A stretch of 64,000 nt of DNA from Silvibacterium dinghuense. GTDB taxonomy: Bacteria > Acidobacteriota > Terriglobia > Terriglobales > Acidobacteriaceae. The translations under genes and the position numbers were made by a program. Position 1 is the stretch's first letter. Each line of letters opens with the position of its first letter. The notes beneath the pieces are model-generated. The model was given only the letters and a program-made list of their open reading frames with translations. It did not search any database and had not been told where the DNA came from. The DNA is taken from the NCBI RefSeq assembly GCF_004123295.1, contig NZ_SDMK01000002.1, forward strand, positions 62,001 to 126,000, given 5' to 3'. Below, piece by piece: positions 8,042 through 17,236 of the stretch.

Positions 8042-10429
8042 TTGTCCGTATCAAGGCGTGAATTTCTTCAGGGTGCCGCAGCGTTGGGGGTGATGACGAA
8101 GTTGCCTTCCTCATTGCATGGGGAGCAGACGCAAACAGGTGACGTGCTGTGGTATAGCAGGCCGGCAGATACGTGGTTGGAGGCGATTCCGCTGGGCAAT
8201 GGACGGCTCGGTGCGATGGTTTTTGGCGGTATGCAGCGGGAGCGGATTGCACTCTCTGAATCAACCGCGTGGTCGGGAGCCGCAGCAACAGGGGATGTGA
8301 ACCCGGGCGCGCGCGAGCACCTCGAGGAGATCCGGCGGCTGCTTTTTGCGGAAAAATACGATGAAGCGCAGGTGCTCAGCTCGAAGTATCTGGTCGGCAG
8401 TATGAAGAACTTCGGCACGAATCTTCCACTACCAGAGTTGCTGTTGGAGTTTGAGAGCGGCGCCGAAGTGACTGAGTATCAGCGATCGCTGCGTTTGAAC
8501 GAAGCCATCGCACAGGTGCGATGGATGGCGCACGGAGATCGCTATGAGCGGGAAGCCTTTGCATCCCATGCTGATGGCGTGCTGATAATGCGGGTGAGTT
8601 GTAACAGGAAAAAGCGGATCGGGTTCCGCATGCATTTTGGCGAGGGCGTATTGCCTGGTGAGGTGCATGCTGCGGATGGTGCGCTACGGTTCACTGGGCA
8701 TGCGTGGGAGACGTTGCATAGTAGTGGTCGTGATGGTGTGGCAGTGCAGATTGAAGCACGAGTGTTGAATGACGGTGGCATGGTGACAGCACAGGCGAAT
8801 AGCCTAGAAGTGCAAGGTGCCGATGAGGTGACGCTGCTTGTGGCAATCGGTACGAGTTATGGTGGTGCAAACGCTGGCCAGATGTGCCGCAAGATACTGG
8901 ATGCGTCCACAGTCAAGAGCTATTCGCAACTGCGAAAGGCTCATGTATCCGACTATCAGCCGCTTTACCGGCGCATGGCCATCGATCTTGGCGAAAGTAC
9001 ATCGGCAATGCGCACCATGCCAATCGATCAGCGGAGGAAGGCAGTCGAGGATGGCGCGGATGATCCGGAGCTCCTGGCGCTATTCTTTCAGTACGGGCGC
9101 TATCTCACCATTGCTGGTTCGCGCGAAGACTCGCCGTTGCCACTGGCTCTGCAAGGTATCTGGAATGATGGGTTGGCGAGCAGCATGGGCTGGACAGATG
9201 ACTTCCATCTGGACATCAATACCGAACAAAATTATTGGCCGGCCGAAGTATGCAATCTCTCCGAATGCCAGATGCCGCTGTTTCGTTTGATTGATGGGAT
9301 GCGGGAGCATGGACATGAAACGGCGCAGGGCATGTATGGGGCTCCAGGATGGGTAGCTCACACGGTTACCAATCCATGGGGATATACAGCGCCGGGAGGC
9401 ACAGGGTGGGGCATATTCGTAACTGCTGGCGTATGGATATCACTACAGCTCTGGCAGCATTGGAGCTTTGGCGGAGATATCGTATTTCTGCGCACGCGGG
9501 CGTATCCGGTGCTGCGCGATGCCGCGGAGTTTTTTCTCGGTTATATGGTCACAGAGCCGAAGCATGGATGGCTGGTGACCGGGCCATCCGAATCGCCTGA
9601 GAACTGGTACCTGACACCGACGGGTGGGAGGGCCAGTGTCTCCATGGGGCCAACTTGTGATCGGGTGCTGATCGATGCGCTCTTTCGCATATGCATAGAA
9701 GCGAGTGAAACGCTAGGAGTGGATGAAGCGCTACGTGAACGACTCATGTCTGCCAGACGGAAGCTGCCGCCATTTCAAGTTGGACGGCATGGGCAGTTGC
9801 AGGAATGGCTGGAGGATTTTGAAGAAGCGTATCCGAATCATCGCCACACGTCACACCTCATTGCACTCTATCCGGAGAACGAGATTTCACCTCGCAAGAC
9901 GCCAGAATTGGCTCGTGCAGCGGAGGTGACGATAGAACGTCGTATCCATGCGCCACACTGGGAGCAGAGCGAGTGGGGGCGAGCCAATCTGGTGGTCTAC
10001 TACGCGCGGCTGCTGAAAGGTGATGAGGCACGGAAGTATCTGATTGAGCTGATATCGAAGTCCTCTGCATCGAATCTGCTGACCTTTTCAAGCGGTGGCG
10101 TTGCCGGTGCGGAGCAGGACATCTTTGCCATCGATGGAAATACAGCAGGGGCAGCAGGTATTGCGGAGATGCTGCTGCAATCGCAAGGAGGAGAGATCGA
10201 ACTATTGCCCGCGTTGCCCGTGGCCTGGGCGAAAGGATCAATCCGTGGATTGTGTGCGCGGGGTAGCTTTGTGGTGGATCTTGCATGGGAACGCGGGCAG
10301 CTGAGGGAGGCAATGCTGTTTAGCCAGCGCGGCGGCAAGACACAGATCCGCTACGGGGAACGAGTACTGAGCGTAGAGATTGCTCCCGGCGAGACGCGGC
10401 GTATGCTGGCAAGGGATTTTCGAGCATGA
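8042..10429 (+). CDS. GH95 alpha-L-fucosidase / alpha-L-galactosidase, Tat-exported
   Basis: About 795 residues. The N-terminus SRREFLQGAAALG is a twin-arginine signal. The mature protein begins with the GH95 opening (WYSRPADTWLEAIPLGNGRLGAMVFG, then SESTAWSG), then the alpha/alpha-barrel with WNDGLASSMGW, DINTEQNYWPAE, SMGPTCD and the HRHTSHLIALYP motif near the active site. GH95 enzymes invert and remove terminal alpha-1,2-L-fucose or L-galactose, the latter in pectic rhamnogalacturonan II and xyloglucan. The start must lie after the in-frame TAG at 8024. TTG 8042 is chosen over TTG 8036 because AAAGGG sits 7 bases ahead of it. It lies 59 bases behind the clan GH-D gene, probably in the same transcript. 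Confidence 0.9.
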   Translation: MSVSRREFLQGAAALGVMTKLPSSLHGEQTQTGDVLWYSRPADTWLEAIPLGNGRLGAMVFGGMQRERIALSESTAWSGAAATGDVNPGAREHLEEIRRLLFAEKYDEAQVLSSKYLVGSMKNFGTNLPLPELLLEFESGAEVTEYQRSLRLNEAIAQVRWMAHGDRYEREAFASHADGVLIMRVSCNRKKRIGFRMHFGEGVLPGEVHAADGALRFTGHAWETLHSSGRDGVAVQIEARVLNDGGMVTAQANSLEVQGADEVTLLVAIGTSYGGANAGQMCRKILDASTVKSYSQLRKAHVSDYQPLYRRMAIDLGESTSAMRTMPIDQRRKAVEDGADDPELLALFFQYGRYLTIAGSREDSPLPLALQGIWNDGLASSMGWTDDFHLDINTEQNYWPAEVCNLSECQMPLFRLIDGMREHGHETAQGMYGAPGWVAHTVTNPWGYTAPGGTGWGIFVTAGVWISLQLWQHWSFGGDIVFLRTRAYPVLRDAAEFFLGYMVTEPKHGWLVTGPSESPENWYLTPTGGRASVSMGPTCDRVLIDALFRICIEASETLGVDEALRERLMSARRKLPPFQVGRHGQLQEWLEDFEEAYPNHRHTSHLIALYPENEISPRKTPELARAAEVTIERRIHAPHWEQSEWGRANLVVYYARLLKGDEARKYLIELISKSSASNLLTFSSGGVAGAEQDIFAIDGNTAGAAGIAEMLLQSQGGEIELLPALPVAWAKGSIRGLCARGSFVVDLAWERGQLREAMLFSQRGGKTQIRYGERVLSVEIAPGETRRMLARDFRA

Positions 10430-10496
10430 TGGACGAATGTTTGATCGAGCTATGCGCGATCTTGAAGGTAAGTGAAGGGAAGATGAGGTGACGTGG

Positions 10497-11201
10497 ATGT
10501 TTGTATGGTTCCGTAGAAAACGCGCCGTTGTGCTCCTGATTGCAGCTGGCGCGCTTGGCACACCGCTGTTATCCCTTGCACAGACACCGGTGTCGATCCC
10601 TGAAGAGATTGAATGGACATGGGAGGTGCGGCCAGCGCATGTCGATGCGCATTTACCGAATGTGCTGCTCCTGGGTGACTCAATCTCGCGAAATTATTTC
10701 CCAGAGGTGACGAAGCAACTGACGGGCCTGGCAAATGTTTATTTGATGGCATCGTCGATCTGTGTGGGAGACCCGCGTTTGCCGAAACAGATTGCGGAGT
10801 TCGCAAAGCTGGAAGGAGTGCGCTTTCGGGTGGTCCACTTTAACAACGGGATGCACGGGTGGAGTTATACGGAAGCTCAGTACGAAGCAGGTTTTCCTTC
10901 ATTTGTGAAAGCGGTGCGAGGACTTGCAGGCAGGGATGGTGCGCTTATCTGGGCCTCGACGACGCCAGTGCGCTCCGATGCCGATACAGGTGCAACCAAT
11001 CCACGTGTAGATGCCCGGAATGCGATTGCTCTGGCGATGGTAAAGGCGAAGAGGATTGCAGTAGACGACCAGCATGCTCTGATGCTGGATCACCAGGATC
11101 TGCACGAGGATCCAGTTCACTTTAACCCGAAAGGGGCGGACATTCAGGGTGACCAGGCTGCCGCAATGATTCGCTCTGCATTGGGAAAGGTAGCCCATTA
11201 A
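10497..11201 (+). CDS. Secreted SGNH/GDSL-type hydrolase (probable carbohydrate esterase)
   Basis: About 234 residues with a signal peptide (FVWFRRKRAVVLLIAAGALG, cleavage near LAQ). VLLLGDSISR is SGNH block I with the nucleophile Ser. FNNGMHGW supplies the block III Asn region, and the C-terminal DLHEDPVHFNPKG supplies the Asp and His of the catalytic triad. Enzymes of this fold in such clusters usually remove acetyl groups from polysaccharides, for example rhamnogalacturonan; the substrate here is inferred from neighbours only. The ATG is preceded by GATGAGG 8 bases away; a GTG at 10488 is a possible alternative. It sits 67 bases after the GH95 gene. Confidence 0.72.
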   Translation: MFVWFRRKRAVVLLIAAGALGTPLLSLAQTPVSIPEEIEWTWEVRPAHVDAHLPNVLLLGDSISRNYFPEVTKQLTGLANVYLMASSICVGDPRLPKQIAEFAKLEGVRFRVVHFNNGMHGWSYTEAQYEAGFPSFVKAVRGLAGRDGALIWASTTPVRSDADTGATNPRVDARNAIALAMVKAKRIAVDDQHALMLDHQDLHEDPVHFNPKGADIQGDQAAAMIRSALGKVAH

Positions 11202-11359
11202 GAGGCAGCAAAATTTAGATGAAATCCATGCATGACTTGCAAGATTGATTGCCTCGATCTGTGCCTACTCGAAGGATTCGCGTGGTACTGCTCCCGCTGT
11301 TCCAGCCATTGTGGATGCTTCGGCATTTCAGTGCTTTTCAACGGCCAGGAGTCGCTGTT

Positions 11360-13591
11360 ATGAGTGTTAGAGGTTTTCTTCGCAGTCGGGTTGGATTTTG
11401 TGCCACCCACTTCCTTTTCCCTGAACCTGCAAGACGGTCGAGATTGCGTCGCGTAAGGCAGGCGCTCTTGCTTCGGCGAAGCTGGTGCATGTTAACAGTC
11501 GTGCTGGCTTTGGCTTCATCAGCCTTTGCACAGAGCACGGTTCAACATCGCAACCCCTATTTAGGTTGGAGTACATTCAGCCAGCAGACAATCGATTCGT
11601 CATTCCTCACGCAGAGCAATGTCTCAGCGGAGTCTGATGCCTTGGCTGCTTCAGGGCTTGAAGCGCACGGATTTCAGTACATCAACATCGATTCAGGTTG
11701 GATGGGCAGCTTTGACGGCTACGGCCGGCCAATTCCGGATACAACGACATTTCCAGACATTCAGGCACTGATTGCACATATCCATGCGAATGGGCAGAAG
11801 GTCGGGATCTACTGGATTCCAGGTGTAGAGTATCCAGCTGTGGCGGCGAATTCGCCTATTCTCGGAACGCAGTACCACATTCAGGACATCCTTACAGTGC
11901 CTTATACAGCGGGGAATGCTTTTGGAGGGTCGGGGACTTCGCCGTATCACTACAAGATTGATTTTTCAAAGCCAGGCGCGCAGGAATATATGAATTCGGT
12001 CGTGGCGCTGTTTGCTTCGTGGGGCGTGGACCTGATCAAGCTCGATGGAGTTACACCGGGATCGGATAGCTACGGACTCTCTATTGATAACCGTGACGAC
12101 GTAGCTGCATGGTCAAAGGCGATTGCAGCAAGTGGCCGTCCGATCTGGCTGACGATTTCCTGGGCTCTCGATGAGGATTACCTCAGCGTATGGCAGGAGT
12201 ACGCGAATGCGCGGCGTATCGATCAGGATGTAGAGTGCGAAGGTGATTGTTCAAAGCTGACGAACTGGCCTCGCATCTATGAACGCTTCCGGGATCTGCC
12301 GGGATGGGAGAGTGCTGCGGGGTTCGAAGTGGGATGGAACGACCTCGATTCGCTGGAGTTGCTCAATGGCTCTGCAGACGGTCTGACGCGGGAAGAGAAG
12401 CGGTCGGCATTGAATCTATGGGTACTGGCGAATGCACCGATTACTCTAGGTGGCGATCTGCGCAGCATCGATACATTTGGCAAAGAGCTGTTGAGCAACG
12501 ATGAGGTGCTTGCTGTAGACCAGAGTGGCAGTCCGGCGAAGCAGGTGCTCGATGGCGACCTGGAAGTGTGGGTGAGCGATCTTGGCCATGGTGATTACAA
12601 CGTCGGTATTTTCAATATGAATGCAACCGTTGTGCGCGCGCAAATCCCATGGAGCTTGCTTGGCTTTGGGCAGGCAACGGATGTGCGTGATGTATGGCTG
12701 CATCGTGAGCTCGGTTCTGTGCCTGGGGGCTTTTCGACGGTACTAGCGGGCCATGGTTCACGACTGCTGCGGGTGCACGGCATTGGAAAGCCTGCCTCTG
12801 CTCCTTCAACAAACTATGAGGCAGAAAATGCAACGCTGAGCGGCTCGGCCTCGGTAGCAGAATGCAATGCCTGTTCAGGCGGAGAGAAGGTTGGCAATCT
12901 GGGACTTGGTGCGGCGAATACTGTGACATTTGAAAATGTGACGGTGCCGCGGAGCGGAGAATATCTGATGGAGGTGGACTCGATGACAATCGGTCTTAGG
13001 TCCTTCCTCTATAACGTGAATGGTGGCTCTTTCCAGACGCTTAACTGCAGCGGTGGAAGCTTCGAGATTCCGGCCAGCACAACGGTGCCGGTGTATCTGA
13101 AGAAAGGTGTGAATACCATTTCCTTTGGCAATCCGCCCAGTTATCCGCCCGATCTTGATCGCATCGTGATTCGCGGCAACGGTGATTTTCCCGCTCCATC
13201 CACAACGAGCTATGAAGCAGAAGTTGCTACGCTCAATGGTTCGGCGAGTGCGGTCTTCAGCAACTACTCCTCGGGACTTGCTAAGGCGGGAAACCTCGGT
13301 GGTGGAGCAGGGAACACGGTCACATTCGAGCAAGTGACTGTGCCGAGTGATGGAACTTATCAGCTCGAGATCGATTATCAAACCAGCGGCTTGCGCTCGT
13401 TCTTTATGAGTGTGAATGGAGCGGCGGCGACGGAACTCGATCTGAATGGCGATACCTTTAGCGATCCAACTCCGACGGTAGTTCCTGTGACGCTGCACGC
13501 GGGGACAAATACGATTGAGTTCGGCAACGCATCAGGTTATGCACCGGATCTGGATCGTATTGTCGTAGCCCCGAGACTTGGACACCCCTGA
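11360..13591 (+). CDS. Secreted GH27 enzyme with two C-terminal CBM35-like repeats
   Basis: About 743 residues. The ATG at 11360 has AGGAG 8 bases upstream, better than the upstream TTG at 11249. The N-terminus is unusually long and arginine-rich before a hydrophobic core ending SSAFAQ (residue about 58). The GH27 barrel shows YLGWSTF, then INIDSGW, the likely nucleophile D229 in LIKLDG and the likely acid/base D290 in RIDQDVE. A beta-sandwich C-domain follows. Two homologous modules start at TNYEAENATLSG (about 485) and TSYEAEVATLNG (about 616). Each ends in PDLDRIV(I/V) and resembles family 35/6 carbohydrate-binding modules. Likely role: release of alpha-galactose (or beta-L-arabinopyranose) while anchored to polymer. 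Last gene of the run; a strong hairpin follows. Confidence 0.85.
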   Translation: MSVRGFLRSRVGFCATHFLFPEPARRSRLRRVRQALLLRRSWCMLTVVLALASSAFAQSTVQHRNPYLGWSTFSQQTIDSSFLTQSNVSAESDALAASGLEAHGFQYINIDSGWMGSFDGYGRPIPDTTTFPDIQALIAHIHANGQKVGIYWIPGVEYPAVAANSPILGTQYHIQDILTVPYTAGNAFGGSGTSPYHYKIDFSKPGAQEYMNSVVALFASWGVDLIKLDGVTPGSDSYGLSIDNRDDVAAWSKAIAASGRPIWLTISWALDEDYLSVWQEYANARRIDQDVECEGDCSKLTNWPRIYERFRDLPGWESAAGFEVGWNDLDSLELLNGSADGLTREEKRSALNLWVLANAPITLGGDLRSIDTFGKELLSNDEVLAVDQSGSPAKQVLDGDLEVWVSDLGHGDYNVGIFNMNATVVRAQIPWSLLGFGQATDVRDVWLHRELGSVPGGFSTVLAGHGSRLLRVHGIGKPASAPSTNYEAENATLSGSASVAECNACSGGEKVGNLGLGAANTVTFENVTVPRSGEYLMEVDSMTIGLRSFLYNVNGGSFQTLNCSGGSFEIPASTTVPVYLKKGVNTISFGNPPSYPPDLDRIVIRGNGDFPAPSTTSYEAEVATLNGSASAVFSNYSSGLAKAGNLGGGAGNTVTFEQVTVPSDGTYQLEIDYQTSGLRSFFMSVNGAAATELDLNGDTFSDPTPTVVPVTLHAGTNTIEFGNASGYAPDLDRIVVAPRLGHP

Positions 13592-13603
13592 TCGCATTCT
13601 TGT

Positions 13604-13633
13604 CGGCCACACCGCATGTTTGCGGTGTGGCCG
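13604..13633. terminator. Bidirectional hairpin between convergent genes
   Basis: The 13-bp perfect stem CGGCCACACCGCA / TGCGGTGTGGCCG has a TGTT loop and sits between the convergent GH27 (+) and GH106 (-) stops. It lacks a long T tract on either side, so efficiency is uncertain, but position and strength fit a shared terminator. Confidence 0.65.
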
Positions 13634-13712
13634 ATTCTTGTCGCCTCAGATCCTATGACCCTTCATTCGATCTGTGGATGGTCCAGATGGAATCTCAATA
13701 CCTGTGCGATAT

Positions 13713-16700
13713 TTACTTTGTTGTAGAAACGCGGATCACACGTACAGGTCCCAACAGTCCGGAAGGAAGAAGAGGGGAATCGGCATGATATGGGGTTACA
13801 TCCGCAAAGGTGTACTTCACCGTAGCATCCGGCTGCTGGTCGCCGATCAGGCGATTAACCCATAGGTTAATTACCCGAATGGATATGTCATTCTTTCCTG
13901 GGTGTAAAGCGTGCGAGACATCGATTCGATACGGCGCGTGCCAGGTTACACCTAGATCTTTTCCATTGATCGTGACGCGTGCGAGTTCTTTTACCGCTCC
14001 AAGGTCGAGATAGAGTTTGCTGCCAGATTGAAACCATGCCTGTGGAGCTTCAAGAGATTTTGTGTATGTTCCGGATCCCGAGAAGTATCTGACTCCCGGA
14101 TCCGTGTTTTCACTCCAGGAGGCAAGGGACTGCATCGTGATAGAGGAGGGAGCACCGCGGCCAGCCTCGAAGCTGACAGTCCACGGTCCCTGCAAGGTCT
14201 CTAGATTCGTTTCCAGTAATGGCGGCACTTGGTGGGATGATTCTGTCGTTGACTGGCGGAAGACAACAAAGGCTGTCCCCCACGCTTCGAGGTGAAGAGG
14301 AACGTTTGTACGTCCATTGGCGATCTCGTACGAGACCGGCTCGGAGGTCCCGGTTTCTGCCTTCCAGATTTCCGGGGCTTTGCCCATGACTCGGAAACTT
14401 GCATCGATCGACGCCTCATGGTCGCTGCGATTGTCTATGAAATAGATCTCCCCATTGCTGACAGTGCGGTGTGCGAAGAGCACGGACGGATCGTCGCCTG
14501 CTCCCTTATAGTCAAAGTCGGGGGCGATATGCATCGCCTGAAATACTTCAGTAAGCGGCCTGCCAGCATAGACTGTCCCCCTGCCCACATGGCGCACACT
14601 AGGTTCGCTGCCGAATAGCTCTTCGCTCAAGCGTTTAAACTCGACCTGATCATCTGCGAGGCTCGGATCGTCCAGCGGCTTGGGGCCTGCAACCGTTGCA
14701 CCAGACTGCACCAGCTGATAAATGGCTCGTAGAACTGGCAGAGACATATGCTTTGAAAACGAATCGAGGCCGAGCAGGCGATAATGCATTCCGCTCGCTG
14801 TAGTCAGCGAGCCATCGTTCGCAACGTGTAGTTCATGGATCAGTGCGTCGGCATTGATGTAGTCGAAGCCATGCCCTGGAGGGATAGCGGGCGACGAGTT
14901 TTCGAAAATTGCTGTTAGATTCGAATCTTCTCCGTAGAAATAGACAATGTCTGCAGCATAGTGACCTTGCTGCAGAAGATAGCTGGTACGTGCTAGGTAG
15001 CTGATCCATGGGCCGGCTTCCTTGGCCCATGTCTCGTTCCTGTTGAACCATTGGCCGTAGGGCCCGAGTGTCAATCCCGGTGCTTTTCCGATAAGTGGCT
15101 GATGGGCCGACTCGTGGATCACGATACGATTAATGCCATTGAGGAACTCTTGATCTGCTGTGGGCTTGAGAGTAGCCGGCGACCAGCCCCATGGTGCATT
15201 CCCTGCGGTCATAGACTCGGCTGCAGCAATGTTTTGGCCATAGATGTGGGCCACGGATGCTGACTCGCGGTCGTCTGCGTTGTAGCGATATATCACGTTG
15301 TTCACGCCAGGCGTTTGCGTCCACATGGCAGACATCGGAATATCATCAAGTTTTTTTACTTCCATGCCATCTGCGATAAAAGCGCGCCCGGATTCATGCG
15401 ATTCACCATAGTGGCCCATGTCGCGCGCCTTCAGTGATGCCTCGATCTGACCATAGTGCTCATCGGCTGTCAGATCAGCAATCGTCTTGCGGAAGTCCCA
15501 CAGGAAGCGATCGCTATCCGCTGCGCTCTGCACAACCTGTCCCGCTAGAACGGGCATCCATGGCGTAGGATCGTAGCCGCGCAGCCGCTTGAAATCTGCC
15601 ACCATGTCGTCTGTCCAGTTCTGTGCGCCAGCTTCCCAGCTGTCCGTAATCACATATTGAATGCCGCGCTTGCCCATCTCCTCTGCACCGACCGTGCGTT
15701 TGTAGCTGTCGAGATACTGATCCATATAGTTTGCGACGTATCTGCGGTTCAGTTTGTCGACTTCGAGGCCTGTGGCTTCGGCCGTAGCCGGATGATTGGT
15801 TATGCCGAGCAGCGAATAGCCAAATCGCAGGACTACCCAGTGGCCCGATGGCGGAGTCCAGTCCAGAGTGCCGTCAGCCTTCATCTTGCTAGTGAGATCG
15901 ATAACATCGTGCTTTGCCACCGTGGTATCTGAGGGGAACTCTGGTGTGGCAAGATCGTAGAGGTTCGGCACTGGAACAAATGCGGCCTTCTCTTCAAAAT
16001 GATTCACATGAGCATCACTGAAGAGGCGCAACTCTTCGATGTCGAAGGTATTCTTTGCCTTGCTCCTTGCCGCCTCGAGTGCTTTCGGGTCCATGTTCCT
16101 GATCCGTGCAGGCAGCTCTTTGGGAGGGTTCTTCTTGAAGACAACGCGATAAAATCGTGCCTTTACAGCGGGAAAAGAGATCGTGGACTCCTGCGATCTG
16201 CCGCGAGGGATGTCTACAACCTTGCGGAAGGTCGTTCCATCCTCACTGGATTCCAAATCAATCTCGGGATTTGCTGTCCCGGTGATCTGTGCCTCCAGGC
16301 CGGAGTTCGTCTTCATCGCGAGTGATAGCCCGCGAATTGTTTGTGGGGATGAAAACTCATACTGGACCCAGGCCTCTCCGTCTTCGGCGATGGGAACATC
16401 TACTGTCTTTGTGAAGTCACCGTCCGAGAGCAGCGCGGCATCCGCGTTGTCTCCACTGAATGTAATGCGGGGCTGAGATGCTTTCATCGCAAGCGCATCG
16501 GCAGGCATGCGATAGGCGACCACGACAGAGTCTGCATAGAACTGAGGAGAGGTTTGAGATCCATCCGGCGCGGTGATTGTTTCGTGCGAGGAGAGATTCT
16601 GGAAGGCGCCTGTATCGCTCGGAGGATGCGCAAGTATTCCGTGGAATGGTCTTCCGCCCTCGACGAATGTCTCACTCCACACATATTTCTTCATGCCCTG

Positions 16701-17096
16701 CGAGGCAGGTACCCATGGTCCTCCGGTTTCGCTCCAGCCTGGCGATCCGGCGATGGCTTCTTCCATGCCGAGTTCATCAGCCGTCCTGGTGGCAAAGCGG
16801 AAGGCATCCTGCCATTCCGGCGTCATGTATACGAGACGCTTGGGAACAACCTGTGGCGTGGAAATGGCCGCATCGAACATCTGGAATCCGTCGATGCCTA
16901 CGCTGTGCATCCAGTGCAGGTCCAGGTCAATGCCACCCTTGCTGATGTTTCCGTTCATCCAGTGCCACCATACCCGCGGATGCGCTTCAGGCGGAGGGTT
17001 CAGAAACCCTAGTGGGTCCGGTTCCTGCGCAAATGCGGCTGCAGACGCGCAGCCAAGCAGCGCTAAAGCAAGGATTGTGCTGCGATGAGCGGCCAT
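13713..17096 (-). CDS. Secreted GH106 alpha-L-rhamnosidase A
   Basis: 1127 residues. The ATG is preceded by AGGAGAGAAG with good spacing, and a signal peptide ends near AAAFAQ. The family opening is clear: PRVWWHWMNGN, then GIDGFQMFD and GSPGWSETGGPWV. The TIM-barrel core has TDSWEAGAQNW and ESHESGR, which hold candidate catalytic glutamates by comparison with the related paralogue. The C-terminus has a jelly-roll with LYLDLGAVKELARV and NLWVNRLIGD, typical of the terminal galactose-binding-like domain. GH106 enzymes cleave alpha-L-rhamnose from pectic rhamnogalacturonans. It lies 140 bases downstream of the second GH106 gene on the same strand and is probably the last gene of the receptor 2 operon. 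The two GH106 proteins are clearly divergent paralogues rather than a recent duplication. Confidence 0.9.
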   Translation of the reverse strand: MAAHRSTILALALLGCASAAAFAQEPDPLGFLNPPPEAHPRVWWHWMNGNISKGGIDLDLHWMHSVGIDGFQMFDAAISTPQVVPKRLVYMTPEWQDAFRFATRTADELGMEEAIAGSPGWSETGGPWVPASQGMKKYVWSETFVEGGRPFHGILAHPPSDTGAFQNLSSHETITAPDGSQTSPQFYADSVVVAYRMPADALAMKASQPRITFSGDNADAALLSDGDFTKTVDVPIAEDGEAWVQYEFSSPQTIRGLSLAMKTNSGLEAQITGTANPEIDLESSEDGTTFRKVVDIPRGRSQESTISFPAVKARFYRVVFKKNPPKELPARIRNMDPKALEAARSKAKNTFDIEELRLFSDAHVNHFEEKAAFVPVPNLYDLATPEFPSDTTVAKHDVIDLTSKMKADGTLDWTPPSGHWVVLRFGYSLLGITNHPATAEATGLEVDKLNRRYVANYMDQYLDSYKRTVGAEEMGKRGIQYVITDSWEAGAQNWTDDMVADFKRLRGYDPTPWMPVLAGQVVQSAADSDRFLWDFRKTIADLTADEHYGQIEASLKARDMGHYGESHESGRAFIADGMEVKKLDDIPMSAMWTQTPGVNNVIYRYNADDRESASVAHIYGQNIAAAESMTAGNAPWGWSPATLKPTADQEFLNGINRIVIHESAHQPLIGKAPGLTLGPYGQWFNRNETWAKEAGPWISYLARTSYLLQQGHYAADIVYFYGEDSNLTAIFENSSPAIPPGHGFDYINADALIHELHVANDGSLTTASGMHYRLLGLDSFSKHMSLPVLRAIYQLVQSGATVAGPKPLDDPSLADDQVEFKRLSEELFGSEPSVRHVGRGTVYAGRPLTEVFQAMHIAPDFDYKGAGDDPSVLFAHRTVSNGEIYFIDNRSDHEASIDASFRVMGKAPEIWKAETGTSEPVSYEIANGRTNVPLHLEAWGTAFVVFRQSTTESSHQVPPLLETNLETLQGPWTVSFEAGRGAPSSITMQSLASWSENTDPGVRYFSGSGTYTKSLEAPQAWFQSGSKLYLDLGAVKELARVTINGKDLGVTWHAPYRIDVSHALHPGKNDISIRVINLWVNRLIGDQQPDATVKYTFADVTPYHADSPLLPSGLLGPVRVIRVSTTK

Positions 17097-17216
17097 GAAA
17101 TTCTTCTCTCCTGCAAAGCATCGTGGTCCAGGTCACAACGCAAAAATGCGAATGAGACTTGCCGAACTCTGATAACACACGCAATGCCATTAGGGCAATA
17201 GAACCATTAGGAAATC

Positions 17217-17236
17217 AATGGCACCCCTATGCCATT
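17217..17236 (-). terminator. Weak hairpin directly after GH106 B
   Basis: The 7-bp stem AATGGCA / TGCCATT with a CCCCTA loop starts next to the GH106 B stop codon on the minus strand. There is no T tract, so this may be a processing or stabilising hairpin rather than a terminator. The remaining gap to GH106 A (17097-17216) holds its ribosome-binding site and nothing else that I recognise. Confidence 0.25.
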
